From Enterobacteriaceae bacterium RIT693 (GTDB lineage: Bacteria; Pseudomonadota; Gammaproteobacteria; Enterobacterales; Enterobacteriaceae): a stretch of 64,000 bases of DNA. Position numbers and translations under genes: made by a program. The notes below the pieces were generated by a model. That model worked only from the letters and a program-made list of their open reading frames with translations. It searched no databases and was not told where the DNA came from. Shown here in pieces: positions 1-8,454 of the stretch (positions are counted from its first letter, which is position 1; each line of letters opens with the position of its first letter). The stretch covers positions 1 through 64,000 of the forward strand of contig WJYK01000003.1 in NCBI GenBank assembly GCA_009668225.1, given 5' to 3'.

Positions 1-12
1 CAGGCGACAGTA

Positions 13-474
13 ATGAAAATATATGAGTACAAGGATTTACTTGTTCAGGTCCCGGATGATGTCACTCATCTTTCAGTAGATGCAGATGGTGTATTGCGGG
101 CATGGAGAGGGGAATTTGATACTCACTCTGATCCCCACTGGGAAGACGATAAAAGTATCATTCCAACCATTCTTAACTGGCAGAAAAGTACTTGCTCAAC
201 GGCTTCCCTGCGTGAGTATGCACCTTTAGTCTTTCATGTTTCAGCTCCTGCGGGAACGCAGCGCTATAAAACAGGAGATAAATATCCAATCCATCTTTTA
301 ATCGATGATGAGGAGCGTTGTTTAAAATCGGAAGTTCATGTTGTCGTGAGTTGTTATACTCCTGGTGTGATGCTTTGGTGTCAGGTTCTGAAGCTAAAAA
401 TAGATGGGCTTTCCATTGATAATATTCTTCTTTCGAGCGTCAAGGACATTTTGCATGAAGTACTGACATCATAA
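13..474 (+). CDS. Hypothetical protein at the head of the visible Tad-associated cluster
   Basis: A 153-residue protein that I do not recognise. It has no signal peptide or membrane segment, is rich in acidic and aromatic residues, and looks soluble and cytoplasmic. The frame has no stop before the ATG up to the window edge, so a longer N-terminus cannot be excluded, although AGGCGA upstream could serve as ribosome site. It is followed 70 bp later by a roadblock protein on the same strand, and its AT-rich composition matches the next 5 kb, so it probably belongs to the same acquired cluster. No function is assigned. Confidence 0.7.
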   Translation: MKIYEYKDLLVQVPDDVTHLSVDADGVLRAWRGEFDTHSDPHWEDDKSIIPTILNWQKSTCSTASLREYAPLVFHVSAPAGTQRYKTGDKYPIHLLIDDEERCLKSEVHVVVSCYTPGVMLWCQVLKLKIDGLSIDNILLSSVKDILHEVLTS

Positions 475-544
475 AAATCATAGATGTATTACTAATGGTG
501 ACGTAAAAATAATGGATTCTATGTCTTTATCTAAGGAGCAGATT

Positions 545-910
545 ATGGCAGATGTTGAAAAATTATTAGATGTACTGGCTGCACTTGACGGTGCAATCGG
601 GACTGCATTAGTTGATATTCGTAATGGAATGATGTTGAACAGTATCGGATCGGCGGGTGTTGATATCGAGATTGCGGCAGCGGGTATTACTGATGTGTTA
701 AAGGCAAATATGAAAATGCTGCGCCTGACTGCAAGCAGTGACACGATTGAAGATATTCTTATCACGCAAGAGAGACAATATCATATCATTCGCCCTATTA
801 AAGCTGTTGAAGGCGTTTTTGTTTACACGATTCTGGACCGGCGTAGCGGTAACCTCGCTCTTGCACGACGTAAAGTCATGGAAGTTGAACAGTCAATAAT
901 AGCTTTGTAA
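545..910 (+). CDS. Roadblock/LC7-domain protein (GTPase regulator)
   Basis: A 121-residue single-domain protein with the alpha-beta pattern of roadblock/LC7 proteins: an N-terminal helix, then ALVDIRNG..LNSIG, an amphipathic helix, and two later strands (EDILIT..RQYHIIRPI and GVFVYTILDRR). Family members such as MglB and the Streptomyces CvnB proteins dimerise and bind or activate Ras-like GTPases. The start at 545 is chosen because AAGGAG (533-538) lies six bases upstream; in-frame ATGs at 512 and 521 have no such site. A Ras-like GTPase gene follows 79 bp downstream, which supports a GTPase-partner role. The role is inferred from the family, not shown. Confidence 0.8.
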   Translation: MADVEKLLDVLAALDGAIGTALVDIRNGMMLNSIGSAGVDIEIAAAGITDVLKANMKMLRLTASSDTIEDILITQERQYHIIRPIKAVEGVFVYTILDRRSGNLALARRKVMEVEQSIIAL

Positions 911-945
911 TTATCATACTTTCATCGCGAACTCGCCCGGTGTTA

Positions 946-966
946 CTGCCCGTGTTTAACGGGCAG
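946..966 (+). repeat. GC-rich hairpin between roadblock and GTPase genes
   Basis: CTGCCCG and CGGGCAG form a perfect 7-bp stem around a seven-base loop in an otherwise AT-rich 79-bp gap. No T-run follows, so it is not a canonical terminator. It could be an mRNA processing or stability element that adjusts the ratio of the upstream roadblock protein to the GTPase. Confidence 0.45.
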
Positions 967-989
967 CTCTGGCAAGAGGCTTACCAATA

Positions 990-1550
990 ATGCAAGACTA
1001 CAAAGTTATTTTTATAGGCCGTAGCGGGGTGGGCAAAACAACGGCTATTAATAGCGTTAGCGAAATTTCACCTGTTTCAACAGAAGTCCTCGCTACGGAT
1101 AGCAGTTGCCCAGGAAAAGAAAAAACGACGGTAGCATTTGACTATGGCGAAGTGACTATTCCTGGAGGCATAAACCGTATGCGTCTATATGGTGCGCCGG
1201 GCCAGCAACGTTTTTCTTTCATGTGGGATATTCTTGATCGAAGTAGCACGGGGTTTATTCTTCTGGTTGACAATACATTACCGGATGCTCTTGAAGATAC
1301 GCGTGCGTATTTAAAAGCGCATAAGGATAAGCTTACTGGCAGCCATGCTGTTGCGCTAGTAGGTATCGTCAAATATGACTTATCGCCTTCTCCTGATATT
1401 GAGTGCTATCGCCGGCTTTTATGGGATGAAGGGTTTACATTTGAAGCGGCTGTTTTGGATGCCAGGTGCGCAGATAGCGTGTTGCTGCTTCTCAAAATTT
1501 TATTTCGTCGATTAGAGCGCCAAAGAAACAATGAGGTTATGAAAAAATGA
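990..1550 (+). CDS. Ras-like small GTPase of the MglA/CvnD type
   Basis: A 186-residue P-loop GTPase. The Walker A motif GRSGVGKT is at residues 10-17, and the switch II region reads GAPGQQRF where Ras proteins have DxxGQE. The fourth box is VKYD in place of NKxD. Such GTPases pair with roadblock proteins in MglA/MglB polarity systems and in Streptomyces conservons (CvnB/CvnD). Here a roadblock gene lies on each side and the downstream one overlaps by an ATGA-type junction, so all three are probably translated together and act as one switch. AAGAGG upstream of 990 is the likely ribosome site. A role in localising or timing pilus assembly is inferred from the following tad genes. Confidence 0.85.
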   Translation: MQDYKVIFIGRSGVGKTTAINSVSEISPVSTEVLATDSSCPGKEKTTVAFDYGEVTIPGGINRMRLYGAPGQQRFSFMWDILDRSSTGFILLVDNTLPDALEDTRAYLKAHKDKLTGSHAVALVGIVKYDLSPSPDIECYRRLLWDEGFTFEAAVLDARCADSVLLLLKILFRRLERQRNNEVMKK

Positions 1551-2023
1551 GTTCTTTACTTCCATTCGCTATTAGCGAAATAAATGAATCAGGCCCTGAA
1601 AGCTTATATCAAATTATCCAGAATGAACTTGTAACATTCTCCAAAGAACATCCTGAAGTTGGGGAGCTTTTTGTTGCAACTGAAGATGGATTTGAAGTTG
1701 CAACAAATAACACAGACAAAGCGCTCGAATATGTTCATAAACTGGCCGCGATGACCAGTTCTATGATTGGTTTGGGGGAGGCAATGCTTAATGAAACAGG
1801 CGGCGGTGCTCAGCACGCTTTAACGCTGGAGGGGGAGAATAAAAATATTATATTCAACCAAATAAGAACGGCACACCTTACATTATGTCTGACTACCATT
1901 GCCAGTAAAGACGTTCCTCTTGGACAGTTATTTTGGTTACAGCGGCAAGCCTCCGGTATTATAAAGAAAATTTGCAGTGACGCTCTTACTCTAACTGAAA
2001 CCTATGGTGATGAAAATGGATGA
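1547..2023 (+). CDS. Second roadblock/LC7-like protein
   Basis: A 158-residue protein resembling roadblock/LC7 domains: an N-terminal helix (PESLYQIIQNELVTFSKEHP), a strand with turn (GELFVATEDGFEVATN), a central helix (VHKLAAMTSSMIGLGEAMLNE), and paired strands (NKNIIFNQIRTAHLTLCLTT). It is longer than the first roadblock protein by an N-terminal extension of about 25 residues and a C-terminal helix. Its start codon overlaps the end of the GTPase gene by four bases, indicating translational coupling. Two different roadblock partners around one GTPase suggest a heteromeric regulator, one perhaps activating and one acting as effector; that split is inference. Confidence 0.7.
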   Translation: MSSLLPFAISEINESGPESLYQIIQNELVTFSKEHPEVGELFVATEDGFEVATNNTDKALEYVHKLAAMTSSMIGLGEAMLNETGGGAQHALTLEGENKNIIFNQIRTAHLTLCLTTIASKDVPLGQLFWLQRQASGIIKKICSDALTLTETYGDENG

Positions 2024-2462
2024 TTCATTCAGAATGATGTTGGCTGTAAAACTATGCAGCGCAGACATGAGTTGTGGCTATATTTCTGTAGATCCTGTTT
2101 TGGGCAATCGTAATGAACAAATTACTCAACGTCTCAAATGGTACAGTGAGAAATTATTGGTTCTTACCGACATTCAAATCGCCGATCCTGATATAAAAAA
2201 TGTCTTCATAGAACAGGCGGTAAGCCTTACCTGTGCGGATATTATTTGTGATGTCATCGCTATTGCACCCGTGTTATATGATAGGAATGAAAAAATATTT
2301 GAAAAGCTGAAAATGTATATGAGTCTTCTTCTTGCCAGTTTTCCACTTGCATGTGCTGATGACCAGGAAGAATGTATTGCTGATATGGAGAAAGTTGAAG
2401 TTCGTGAAAAGGCGACGCCTAAAACAAGTCGCTCTGGTGGGAAACGCAGGAAAAGACGCTGA
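2004..2462 (+). CDS. Unrecognised protein built from two tandem ~40-residue repeats, basic tail
   Basis: A 152-residue soluble protein (start could also be the in-frame ATGs at 2010 or 2016). Residues 14-52 and 72-110 align without gaps at an offset of 58. Both share AVxL, ADxxC, I, PVL, RNExI, LKxY and LL, about 19 identities over 39 positions. The last 20 residues are strongly basic (KTSRSGGKRRKRR), which suggests binding to acidic protein, membrane or nucleic acid. The gene overlaps the upstream roadblock gene by 20 bases and ends three bases before the prepilin peptidase gene, so it is embedded in the operon. I do not recognise the family. Confidence 0.75.
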   Translation: MVMKMDDSFRMMLAVKLCSADMSCGYISVDPVLGNRNEQITQRLKWYSEKLLVLTDIQIADPDIKNVFIEQAVSLTCADIICDVIAIAPVLYDRNEKIFEKLKMYMSLLLASFPLACADDQEECIADMEKVEVREKATPKTSRSGGKRRKRR

Positions 2463-2465
2463 AAA

Positions 2466-2918
2466 ATGCTTACCTTTATGAAAATAGATGTGCTTCTGGA
2501 GATATTTATCAGCGTTAGTTTAATTTATGCTTGCTATACAGATATCAGATGGCGTCGTATATCGAATAAATATTCTCTTGTGATACTGTTACTCTCCCTG
2601 GTTCTCGGATGTTACAGGGAGACCGGTGTCTCAGTTTTAATCCCTGCCCTTATCTTGCTCACGGGGTTCGCTTTCTCACTGATGGGATTAGTTGGTGCAG
2701 GCGATATTAAACTGGTGAGTGCATTAGCTGTTGCGCTATCTCCTCAGGAGGCGGCGAGTTTTCTGACGTTCATCGGATTAGCAGGCATCCCATTAACGTT
2801 GATTGTATTTCTCCACTATCGTTTTTTAATGCCACAAAAGAAAGCAACTATTCCCTATGGTGTGGCGATAAGCTTAGGTTACTGGTTGCAATGGTTTTAT
2901 CTCGCCAATTACTTTTAA
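2466..2918 (+). CDS. tadV: Tad prepilin peptidase (TadV/CpaA, A24 family)
   Basis: A 150-residue polytopic membrane protein of the size of TadV/CpaA, which lacks the methyltransferase domain of larger type IV prepilin peptidases. The two catalytic aspartates are visible: D26 in YTDIRWRRISN and D80 in the GxGD motif GAGDIKL. It would cleave the leader peptides of Flp prepilins and of TadE/TadF pseudopilins in the inner membrane. It directly precedes tadE- and tadF-like genes, which supports the call. No Flp pilin gene is seen in the window, so its main substrate must be encoded elsewhere, probably upstream. Confidence 0.85.
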   Translation: MLTFMKIDVLLEIFISVSLIYACYTDIRWRRISNKYSLVILLLSLVLGCYRETGVSVLIPALILLTGFAFSLMGLVGAGDIKLVSALAVALSPQEAASFLTFIGLAGIPLTLIVFLHYRFLMPQKKATIPYGVAISLGYWLQWFYLANYF

Positions 2919-2936
2919 TAACTAAAAAGGAAAAGT

Positions 2937-3416
2937 ATGATTGAGAAGTTTTTTTCAAAATGGCGATGTTTCTCATCTGACGAGCAGGGAACTATTGCTC
3001 TGGAATTTTCAGCTGCAATAATCCCGTTTATTATGTCTGTGTTATTCATAGCAGAAATGTGTCGTGTTGCGCACCTTTCGGCTACTCTTGACCTGGCACT
3101 GGCACAGTCGGCCAACATTGCATCAACCAGTACCTCACATGCCAATTATGAAAGTTATTTCTCAGAGGAAATAAATGAAAGGATCCGAAGAGGCCCTTTG
3201 TTTTCGAAAAATACAAGGGTACAGACGTCGGTTGTTTATTGCACCAATATGTCGGAATTTATTGCAGAGCGGTGTACTGCCGGGACGGCGATTGGAAGGC
3301 CTTTGGCTGTCTACAGCGCAAGCGTAAGCTACGAGCCCCTTTTTTTCATTTTCCCTAAAAAAACTGTCACTAATAAGTTAAGCCGGAAAATTGTGCTTGT
3401 TCAGGAATTCCAATGA
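2937..3416 (+). CDS. tadE: TadE-like minor pilin / pseudopilin
   Basis: A 159-residue protein with a short basic N-terminus, then the TadE-type junction DEQGTIALEFS and a hydrophobic segment (AAIIPFIMSVLFIAEM), followed by a periplasmic domain with two cysteines (YCTN and ERCTAG). TadE proteins are processed by TadV and are needed for Flp pilus assembly. The ribosome site AAAAAGGAAAAG is well placed before 2937. The 3' end overlaps the tadF-like gene by four bases (ATGA). The residue around the cleavage site and the glutamate of the ALEF motif match the family pattern. Confidence 0.8.
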   Translation: MIEKFFSKWRCFSSDEQGTIALEFSAAIIPFIMSVLFIAEMCRVAHLSATLDLALAQSANIASTSTSHANYESYFSEEINERIRRGPLFSKNTRVQTSVVYCTNMSEFIAERCTAGTAIGRPLAVYSASVSYEPLFFIFPKKTVTNKLSRKIVLVQEFQ

Positions 3417-4021
3417 TCGGGGGTGTCATGAGTTGGCTGATGTTGAAAAAGCGAATTTCGGCGTTTACAAAAAACGGTCGCGGGTCAGTTATGGTTGAGA
3501 TGGGTTTTTACTCAATAATTTTTTTTGCTTTATGCATGTTATTGCTTGATTTTAATAATGTGTTTATCAATAAAGGTCAGTTGGAGCGAGTTAACAATTC
3601 TCTGGCTAACGTGCTGCGAGAAAGAAGTCGGTTTTATAATGATCGTATAGAGTTATATCCTGCTGATGTTGAGAATCTTTCTACATTTGCCGGGAAACTT
3701 CTTGAAGGTGACAACCTGGGAAGAGACTATCTATTAATTGTCGATGTACTTACCTTTGAAGGGGAGAGTTCAGAAAATAAATCTGTGAAGTTGGCTAAAT
3801 CATTTACAAGCGGCCCGGCGAAAACATGCGATTTAACCCGTCCCGACCACAATACTCTTTCTTTATTGTCCGCCTGGAACAGCGATTCGTTTGCCTGGCT
3901 ACCTGTATATCAGGTCACGTTGTGTGTGCCTGGTGGTGAAAATATGTTGAAGAAAGCTCTCGGTACTGCAGGTATTACAATGAGTGATCTTTCTGTTAGT
4001 AATGCCGTCGTGCCTCGATAA
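3413..4021 (+). CDS. tadF: TadF-like pilus assembly protein
   Basis: A 202-residue protein with the TadE/F/G-type N-terminus: basic stretch, GRGSVMVEMGF, then a hydrophobic segment (YSIIFFALCMLLLDFN). The rest is a periplasmic domain with paired cysteines (KTCDLTRP and VTLCVPGG). TadF is a pseudopilin acting with TadE in Flp pilus biogenesis. An alternative start at 3428 (ATGAGTTGG) follows GGGGGTG and may be the one used. Its position between tadE- and tadG-like genes is the usual order in tad loci. Confidence 0.75.
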   Translation: MIGGVMSWLMLKKRISAFTKNGRGSVMVEMGFYSIIFFALCMLLLDFNNVFINKGQLERVNNSLANVLRERSRFYNDRIELYPADVENLSTFAGKLLEGDNLGRDYLLIVDVLTFEGESSENKSVKLAKSFTSGPAKTCDLTRPDHNTLSLLSAWNSDSFAWLPVYQVTLCVPGGENMLKKALGTAGITMSDLSVSNAVVPR

Positions 4022-4082
4022 AATAGTCGCTTCCTTTTTTCACCTAAATTAAATTCTTGATACTGTATATATAGGGATATTT

Positions 4083-5882
4083 ATGCATCGTATAAGAAAG
4101 GTTTTTCATTACGTTTCAGATAAAATAAGCAATGAGTCGGGTGCTATTCTTGTTATGTTTGCACTCATGCTTCCGTTGCTATTACTTTTTTATTCGATGG
4201 CCTTTGATAGCGCAAAAGTACAGCGCGAAAACGCCAGGCTAGCCGATGGAATGAACCAGGCGGCGCTCGCCGTAGCGTTTGCCGATAATCGCGATCAAAC
4301 AACACCCTCTGACCGCCAGTTGGTTCGCGACTATCTTCAGTATTACCTTCCTGGTGCAGATATTCCCGACGATGGCCTCAGTATCACGGCTCGCATTAAC
4401 TATTTTGATGACGCTAAGCAAAGGCCTAAATCAGTCGATTACGGGGTTTCTGGCGTTGCCGTCATGCATCCTGTATTTACCAATAAGACCGTCCAGCCCC
4501 AGGGGATTGGCTACAGTAAAGATATCAGCACGCGTGTTGGTAGCGGGGCAGGCCACGGTAGCGGGGTTGTTAGGAAAACGTTAGCGAAATTCGCAGGTTC
4601 AGCCGACTATGTTTTTGTTGTCGATTTTTCTGGGTCTATGAGTTCTGGCTCACTTGAGCCTGGTATGAACCGAATACAGCTGCTACATAAGGTTGTTAAG
4701 GATTTTGGGCGTAAAGTTCTTGACGATAATCCCGACACGACGATAGGGTTTGTTCCTTTTTCTATCGGGGTGCCGGTAAAATCTACCCGATACAATAATG
4801 ATATGCCTGGTGGTTTTGAACTTGAATGTTCATGGGTTGGGGAATTACGAACTGATTATAATTTAGACTCTGAGACAACCCTTAATCTTCGGAAATTTAA
4901 CCCTGAATTCTGGTATAATAAAAATGGTACACCTGGCACAACTGAAATGACCCAGAGGAAACGCTATGATGAAAGTTTGTATGACTATTATAAAAATATT
5001 CTTACTGAGGGGTTAGGTTTAACATTTGAGCAGATGGTTGACAGAGGGTGGTGTGTAAAAAATAGTTCAACAGGAAATGGCCCTGGCCGGGCGGAATATA
5101 GCTGCGATGCATCACCTCGAACAAATATGTTTAATAACACCGCTGAATTTACCGACACCTATCTTATTGCTCAAAAATTTATGGATCTTACAGATAGTTC
5201 ACCTTATACCTATCTAACCAATGATACACTTGATTTTGACGCCATGTTTGCTGACGAAGGTTATTTATTCTCAGATGCTGCTGTAAAAACACACCCACTT
5301 TTTTATACTTATTTAGGTAAGCGACCATTCAGATATATGTGTGGTTCTGCATTTGCGCCTTCAACGGTTAATAATTCTTCGCAAGTGATCAAATCTATTA
5401 AGTTTGGTAAGAAAACAGGCTCCTATTTGATCGAGTTGTCATCTGACCCAGCAGTTTTAGACGAATTCGCCCAGATGGATATTACTGATAATGCAGTCAG
5501 TGCCTGGACTGACAGTAGCAGTGGACTTTTACGTGCACTGCCTGTCATTGCTAAAGGTGTTAATCCTAGAAAAATCATTATTATTATATCCGATGGCGAT
5601 GATACAGCCGAGCCACAAAAAGTTGCTGATACTCTCCATAAAACCCACAAAGTTTGTGACAGAATCAGAACAGGACTTCGAAAATACTCTGCGGCTGAAA
5701 CTACGTCTGTCGATCTTTATTTTATTTCTCTGACTACTGGGGCAAGTAGGGTTAAATACTGGGCTGATAACTGTGTTGGGGCCGATCATGCTTTTACAGC
5801 TCGAAAATATCAGCAGCTAATTGATACCTTGACCGGTATCGTTCAAAAAGAGTCTCTACATTTTGTCAATGACAGAGACTAA
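4083..5882 (+). CDS. tadG: TadG-like protein with von Willebrand factor A domain
   Basis: A 599-residue protein. Residues 20-45 form the TadE/G-type membrane anchor (ESGAILVMFALMLPLLLLFYS). A von Willebrand A domain follows, with the MIDAS motif DFSGSMS at residues 181-187 and a late strand IIIIISDGDD near 498-507. About 300 residues with four or more cysteines are inserted between these elements, as in many TadG proteins. TadG is a periplasm-exposed, possibly surface-linked component of Flp pilus systems, and MIDAS sites bind a divalent metal and protein ligands. The gene is the last of the visible tad genes; 60 bp separates it from tadF. Confidence 0.85.
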   Translation: MHRIRKVFHYVSDKISNESGAILVMFALMLPLLLLFYSMAFDSAKVQRENARLADGMNQAALAVAFADNRDQTTPSDRQLVRDYLQYYLPGADIPDDGLSITARINYFDDAKQRPKSVDYGVSGVAVMHPVFTNKTVQPQGIGYSKDISTRVGSGAGHGSGVVRKTLAKFAGSADYVFVVDFSGSMSSGSLEPGMNRIQLLHKVVKDFGRKVLDDNPDTTIGFVPFSIGVPVKSTRYNNDMPGGFELECSWVGELRTDYNLDSETTLNLRKFNPEFWYNKNGTPGTTEMTQRKRYDESLYDYYKNILTEGLGLTFEQMVDRGWCVKNSSTGNGPGRAEYSCDASPRTNMFNNTAEFTDTYLIAQKFMDLTDSSPYTYLTNDTLDFDAMFADEGYLFSDAAVKTHPLFYTYLGKRPFRYMCGSAFAPSTVNNSSQVIKSIKFGKKTGSYLIELSSDPAVLDEFAQMDITDNAVSAWTDSSSGLLRALPVIAKGVNPRKIIIIISDGDDTAEPQKVADTLHKTHKVCDRIRTGLRKYSAAETTSVDLYFISLTTGASRVKYWADNCVGADHAFTARKYQQLIDTLTGIVQKESLHFVNDRD

Positions 5883-5907
5883 AAGGCGTAGCGAGCAAAC
5901 TGCAGAG

Positions 5908-5942
5908 CGTACAATATACAGTCATGGAATGTGTATTGTACG
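5908..5942 (+). repeat. Dyad CGTACAATATACA / TGTATTGTACG after tadG
   Basis: The left arm (5908-5920) and right arm (5932-5942) are inverted copies apart from a two-base bulge, separated by 11 bases. A TTTTTT run occurs about 10 bases beyond the right arm, not directly after it. It could be a weak AT-rich terminator ending the tad operon or a protein-binding site for the following gene. I see no clear promoter in this 131-bp gap. Confidence 0.45.
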
Positions 5943-6013
5943 TTAAATGCTTTTTTGTATTTTAATGTCATATTAACTTTTACCGTTTCTTCGTATAAGC
6001 TTTTTCATTTGAA

Positions 6014-8446
6014 ATGGTTGGTAACTTATTACAATATCAGCTTATGAAAACACTGTTTTTGGGTCTGTCCTTTCTGGCACTTGCCCGTGCTATGTATTTG
6101 ACTTTATCTCTTAAAGGACGATTTTCTTTTATTATTAAGTCCTTTTTTATTCTTCAGCCCATTTTGATATTCCTGGTTGTGGCCTGTTGGATCATTGCTG
6201 ACTGGTTTACAGGTTGCGGATTCGATGATTCTGTTTTTTATCATCTTCGCTTCGGCACGGAAGGGGCAGGGATAAGTGACTTTACTCCACAAATACTCAT
6301 TTTTATTTTTATTTTTTTTCTGGGTGTCGTCATTTCTGGACTGTACTACTATTTATGTAAGCGATGCTCTGGAATAAGTGTTTCAGTAAAGGAAGTATTG
6401 TTTAGCATCATATTGTTGATGATTTCCTACGCAGTAAATCCTGCCGTACATAATCTTTTTGGCTATTTTTATTTAAACCAAATTGAAAAGGATTTTCCAC
6501 TTTATTTCCATGCTGGGCCTGAAGTCGTTTCAGTTAAGTCTCCCAGGAACGTGCTTTATCTTTACCTGGAAGGATTGGAAAGAACCTATCTGGATAAAAC
6601 GATTTTTCCGGGATTGCTGCCGAATTTGAGTGTGCTGGAAGAAAAGAGCGTGAGTTTTACACACGTTGATCAACCCCTGGGCGCCTCATGGACTATAGCC
6701 GGTATGGTGAGTAGCCAGTGCGGTCTACCCTTGCTGATGTTGTTTACCAACTACGATTTCAGCCTGAACGAGTTTATTCCAAATGCTCGCTGCCTTGGAG
6801 ACATGTTGCAAGAGCAAGGGTATCGTCTTGAATATATGGGCGGGGCAAAATCTGAATTCGCCGGGAAAGGGCTATTTTATCGTAGCCATGGTTTCAGCCG
6901 TATTGATGGACTTCAGGATCTGCTGCAGGAGCCAGATTATGTCAACAGCTGGGGCCTTCATGATGATACGCTTTACGATTTACTTGCTCAGCGTTTTACC
7001 CTGCTTGGGCAGCAATCTCAGCCTTTTGCCCTTTTTTCCATTAATGTTGGCACCCATCAGCCTCAAGGTTATATAGCCAGATCATGTGAGAAGTTTCGCT
7101 ACGGCAACGGAAGGAATAAGCATCTTAATGCCGTGCACTGTACCGACAAGTTGATCGGAGATTTTCTGAACAGGATTAAAACCGAGCCAGCCTTTACCAA
7201 TACATTGATTGTGCTGGCATCCGACCATCTGGCACCTCCAGCGACAATCACGACGCCTTTGCTTGAAAAAGGCGATCGCAAAAATCTGTTTATGGTGATT
7301 GACCCAGGCCGTGAGCCTGGAACCGTCACCCGACCTGGGACGACACTTGATATCACGCCAACGTTGCTGGGTTACTTAAACTTTGGCTCGACATCGCTTG
7401 GATTGGGCAGGGATCTTAACGGTAGTGAAAAAACACTGCTTGAAACGTTCGGCAGTATGGAGGCTTTCAATCGTCGGTTACTCTCCTGGAGAGCTTCCAT
7501 TGATGAAATACTTTGGGGGTACCCATCAATGCCACCGGAGGTTGCCGTATCCCCTGACACCATGCAAGTTTCTATAGGTGAACGACGTATTAAATACCCT
7601 GTGCTGATTACCTATCAGGAAACGGGTAAAATTAATGAAATTTGGTACAGTAGCCCTCGCTCAATAATTTCCACCTCGATGACGCCGGCAGCTTACCTGT
7701 CCTCTGTCATTAACAATACTATGGCTTTTTTGTGGCTGGATAGTTGCGTACAGATTCATACCCTGGCACCCGCTCTCAAGAAAGAAAACGATGCCTTTTG
7801 CTATTACAGTGGATCATTGGCGGGAAGAACGCCTCGCTATGGCGCGATATCACAAACAACGACCTCTATTGCAATTAACCCCGATCCCTCGGCTGCATTG
7901 TCCATTGAGCGCGCAAATCAACTGCGTGAAAAACTCCGTGTTACTAATTTAATTCATTGGGATAAGCTCAATATCCTCAACCCCTCTATACCACCGGTGC
8001 AGATCGTAAAGTTCATTTCTGCCGGGCAAGACTCTGTTAATGGTCCTTCATTTCTTCTTGACGCCGAGTTTGCAGAGCCCGGTTTGCATTTAGCGCAGAT
8101 TATTTTCGATTCTAAATCTGAACAACTCACCCTTTCGTCGCTGCCAGTAGATATCTGCCCCGGAGATGATGTCTCAGACGTTATTGCTAAATCGTTTGGG
8201 CAAAATGTGAGTAGTCGAAATTCTGTGAATACTCTTTTTTATGCCATAGCCGGAAGCGGAAGCGTTAACTGTCAAAAAGTTATCAATGCAGGCCGTATCT
8301 CTGGTTTAAAAATGCCTGGTCAGACGGAGGCTGGAATGCCTTACCTCGCCATTTTAGACAGCCAGGAAAATGTGCTTTTTGAGAAACAGGGACGGGTAGA
8401 GCAGACACTTGGTCTGGACGTTCTGCTCAATTCGCCAGGTGTATAG
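6014..8446 (+). CDS. OpgB/MdoB-like phosphoglycerol transferase (sulfatase fold)
   Basis: An 810-residue inner-membrane protein resembling E. coli OpgB along its whole length. About four hydrophobic segments span residues 1-155. The catalytic domain keeps the residues of the LtaS/OpgB alkaline-phosphatase-like family: E186 in YLYLEGLERTY, the probable catalytic T227 in WTIAGMVSSQCGLPL, and D404-H405 in ASDH. OpgB transfers phosphoglycerol from phosphatidylglycerol to periplasmic glucans. This copy is longer than OpgB (about 763 residues), diverges at the C-terminus and sits beside tad genes rather than the usual opgB locus. It is therefore probably a paralogue acting on a pilus-, capsule- or glucan-linked acceptor; the acceptor is unknown. 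The start is uncertain (6014 or 6044), as no good ribosome site is seen. Confidence 0.8.
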   Translation: MVGNLLQYQLMKTLFLGLSFLALARAMYLTLSLKGRFSFIIKSFFILQPILIFLVVACWIIADWFTGCGFDDSVFYHLRFGTEGAGISDFTPQILIFIFIFFLGVVISGLYYYLCKRCSGISVSVKEVLFSIILLMISYAVNPAVHNLFGYFYLNQIEKDFPLYFHAGPEVVSVKSPRNVLYLYLEGLERTYLDKTIFPGLLPNLSVLEEKSVSFTHVDQPLGASWTIAGMVSSQCGLPLLMLFTNYDFSLNEFIPNARCLGDMLQEQGYRLEYMGGAKSEFAGKGLFYRSHGFSRIDGLQDLLQEPDYVNSWGLHDDTLYDLLAQRFTLLGQQSQPFALFSINVGTHQPQGYIARSCEKFRYGNGRNKHLNAVHCTDKLIGDFLNRIKTEPAFTNTLIVLASDHLAPPATITTPLLEKGDRKNLFMVIDPGREPGTVTRPGTTLDITPTLLGYLNFGSTSLGLGRDLNGSEKTLLETFGSMEAFNRRLLSWRASIDEILWGYPSMPPEVAVSPDTMQVSIGERRIKYPVLITYQETGKINEIWYSSPRSIISTSMTPAAYLSSVINNTMAFLWLDSCVQIHTLAPALKKENDAFCYYSGSLAGRTPRYGAISQTTTSIAINPDPSAALSIERANQLREKLRVTNLIHWDKLNILNPSIPPVQIVKFISAGQDSVNGPSFLLDAEFAEPGLHLAQIIFDSKSEQLTLSSLPVDICPGDDVSDVIAKSFGQNVSSRNSVNTLFYAIAGSGSVNCQKVINAGRISGLKMPGQTEAGMPYLAILDSQENVLFEKQGRVEQTLGLDVLLNSPGV

Positions 8447-8454
8447 GAGAGGGG

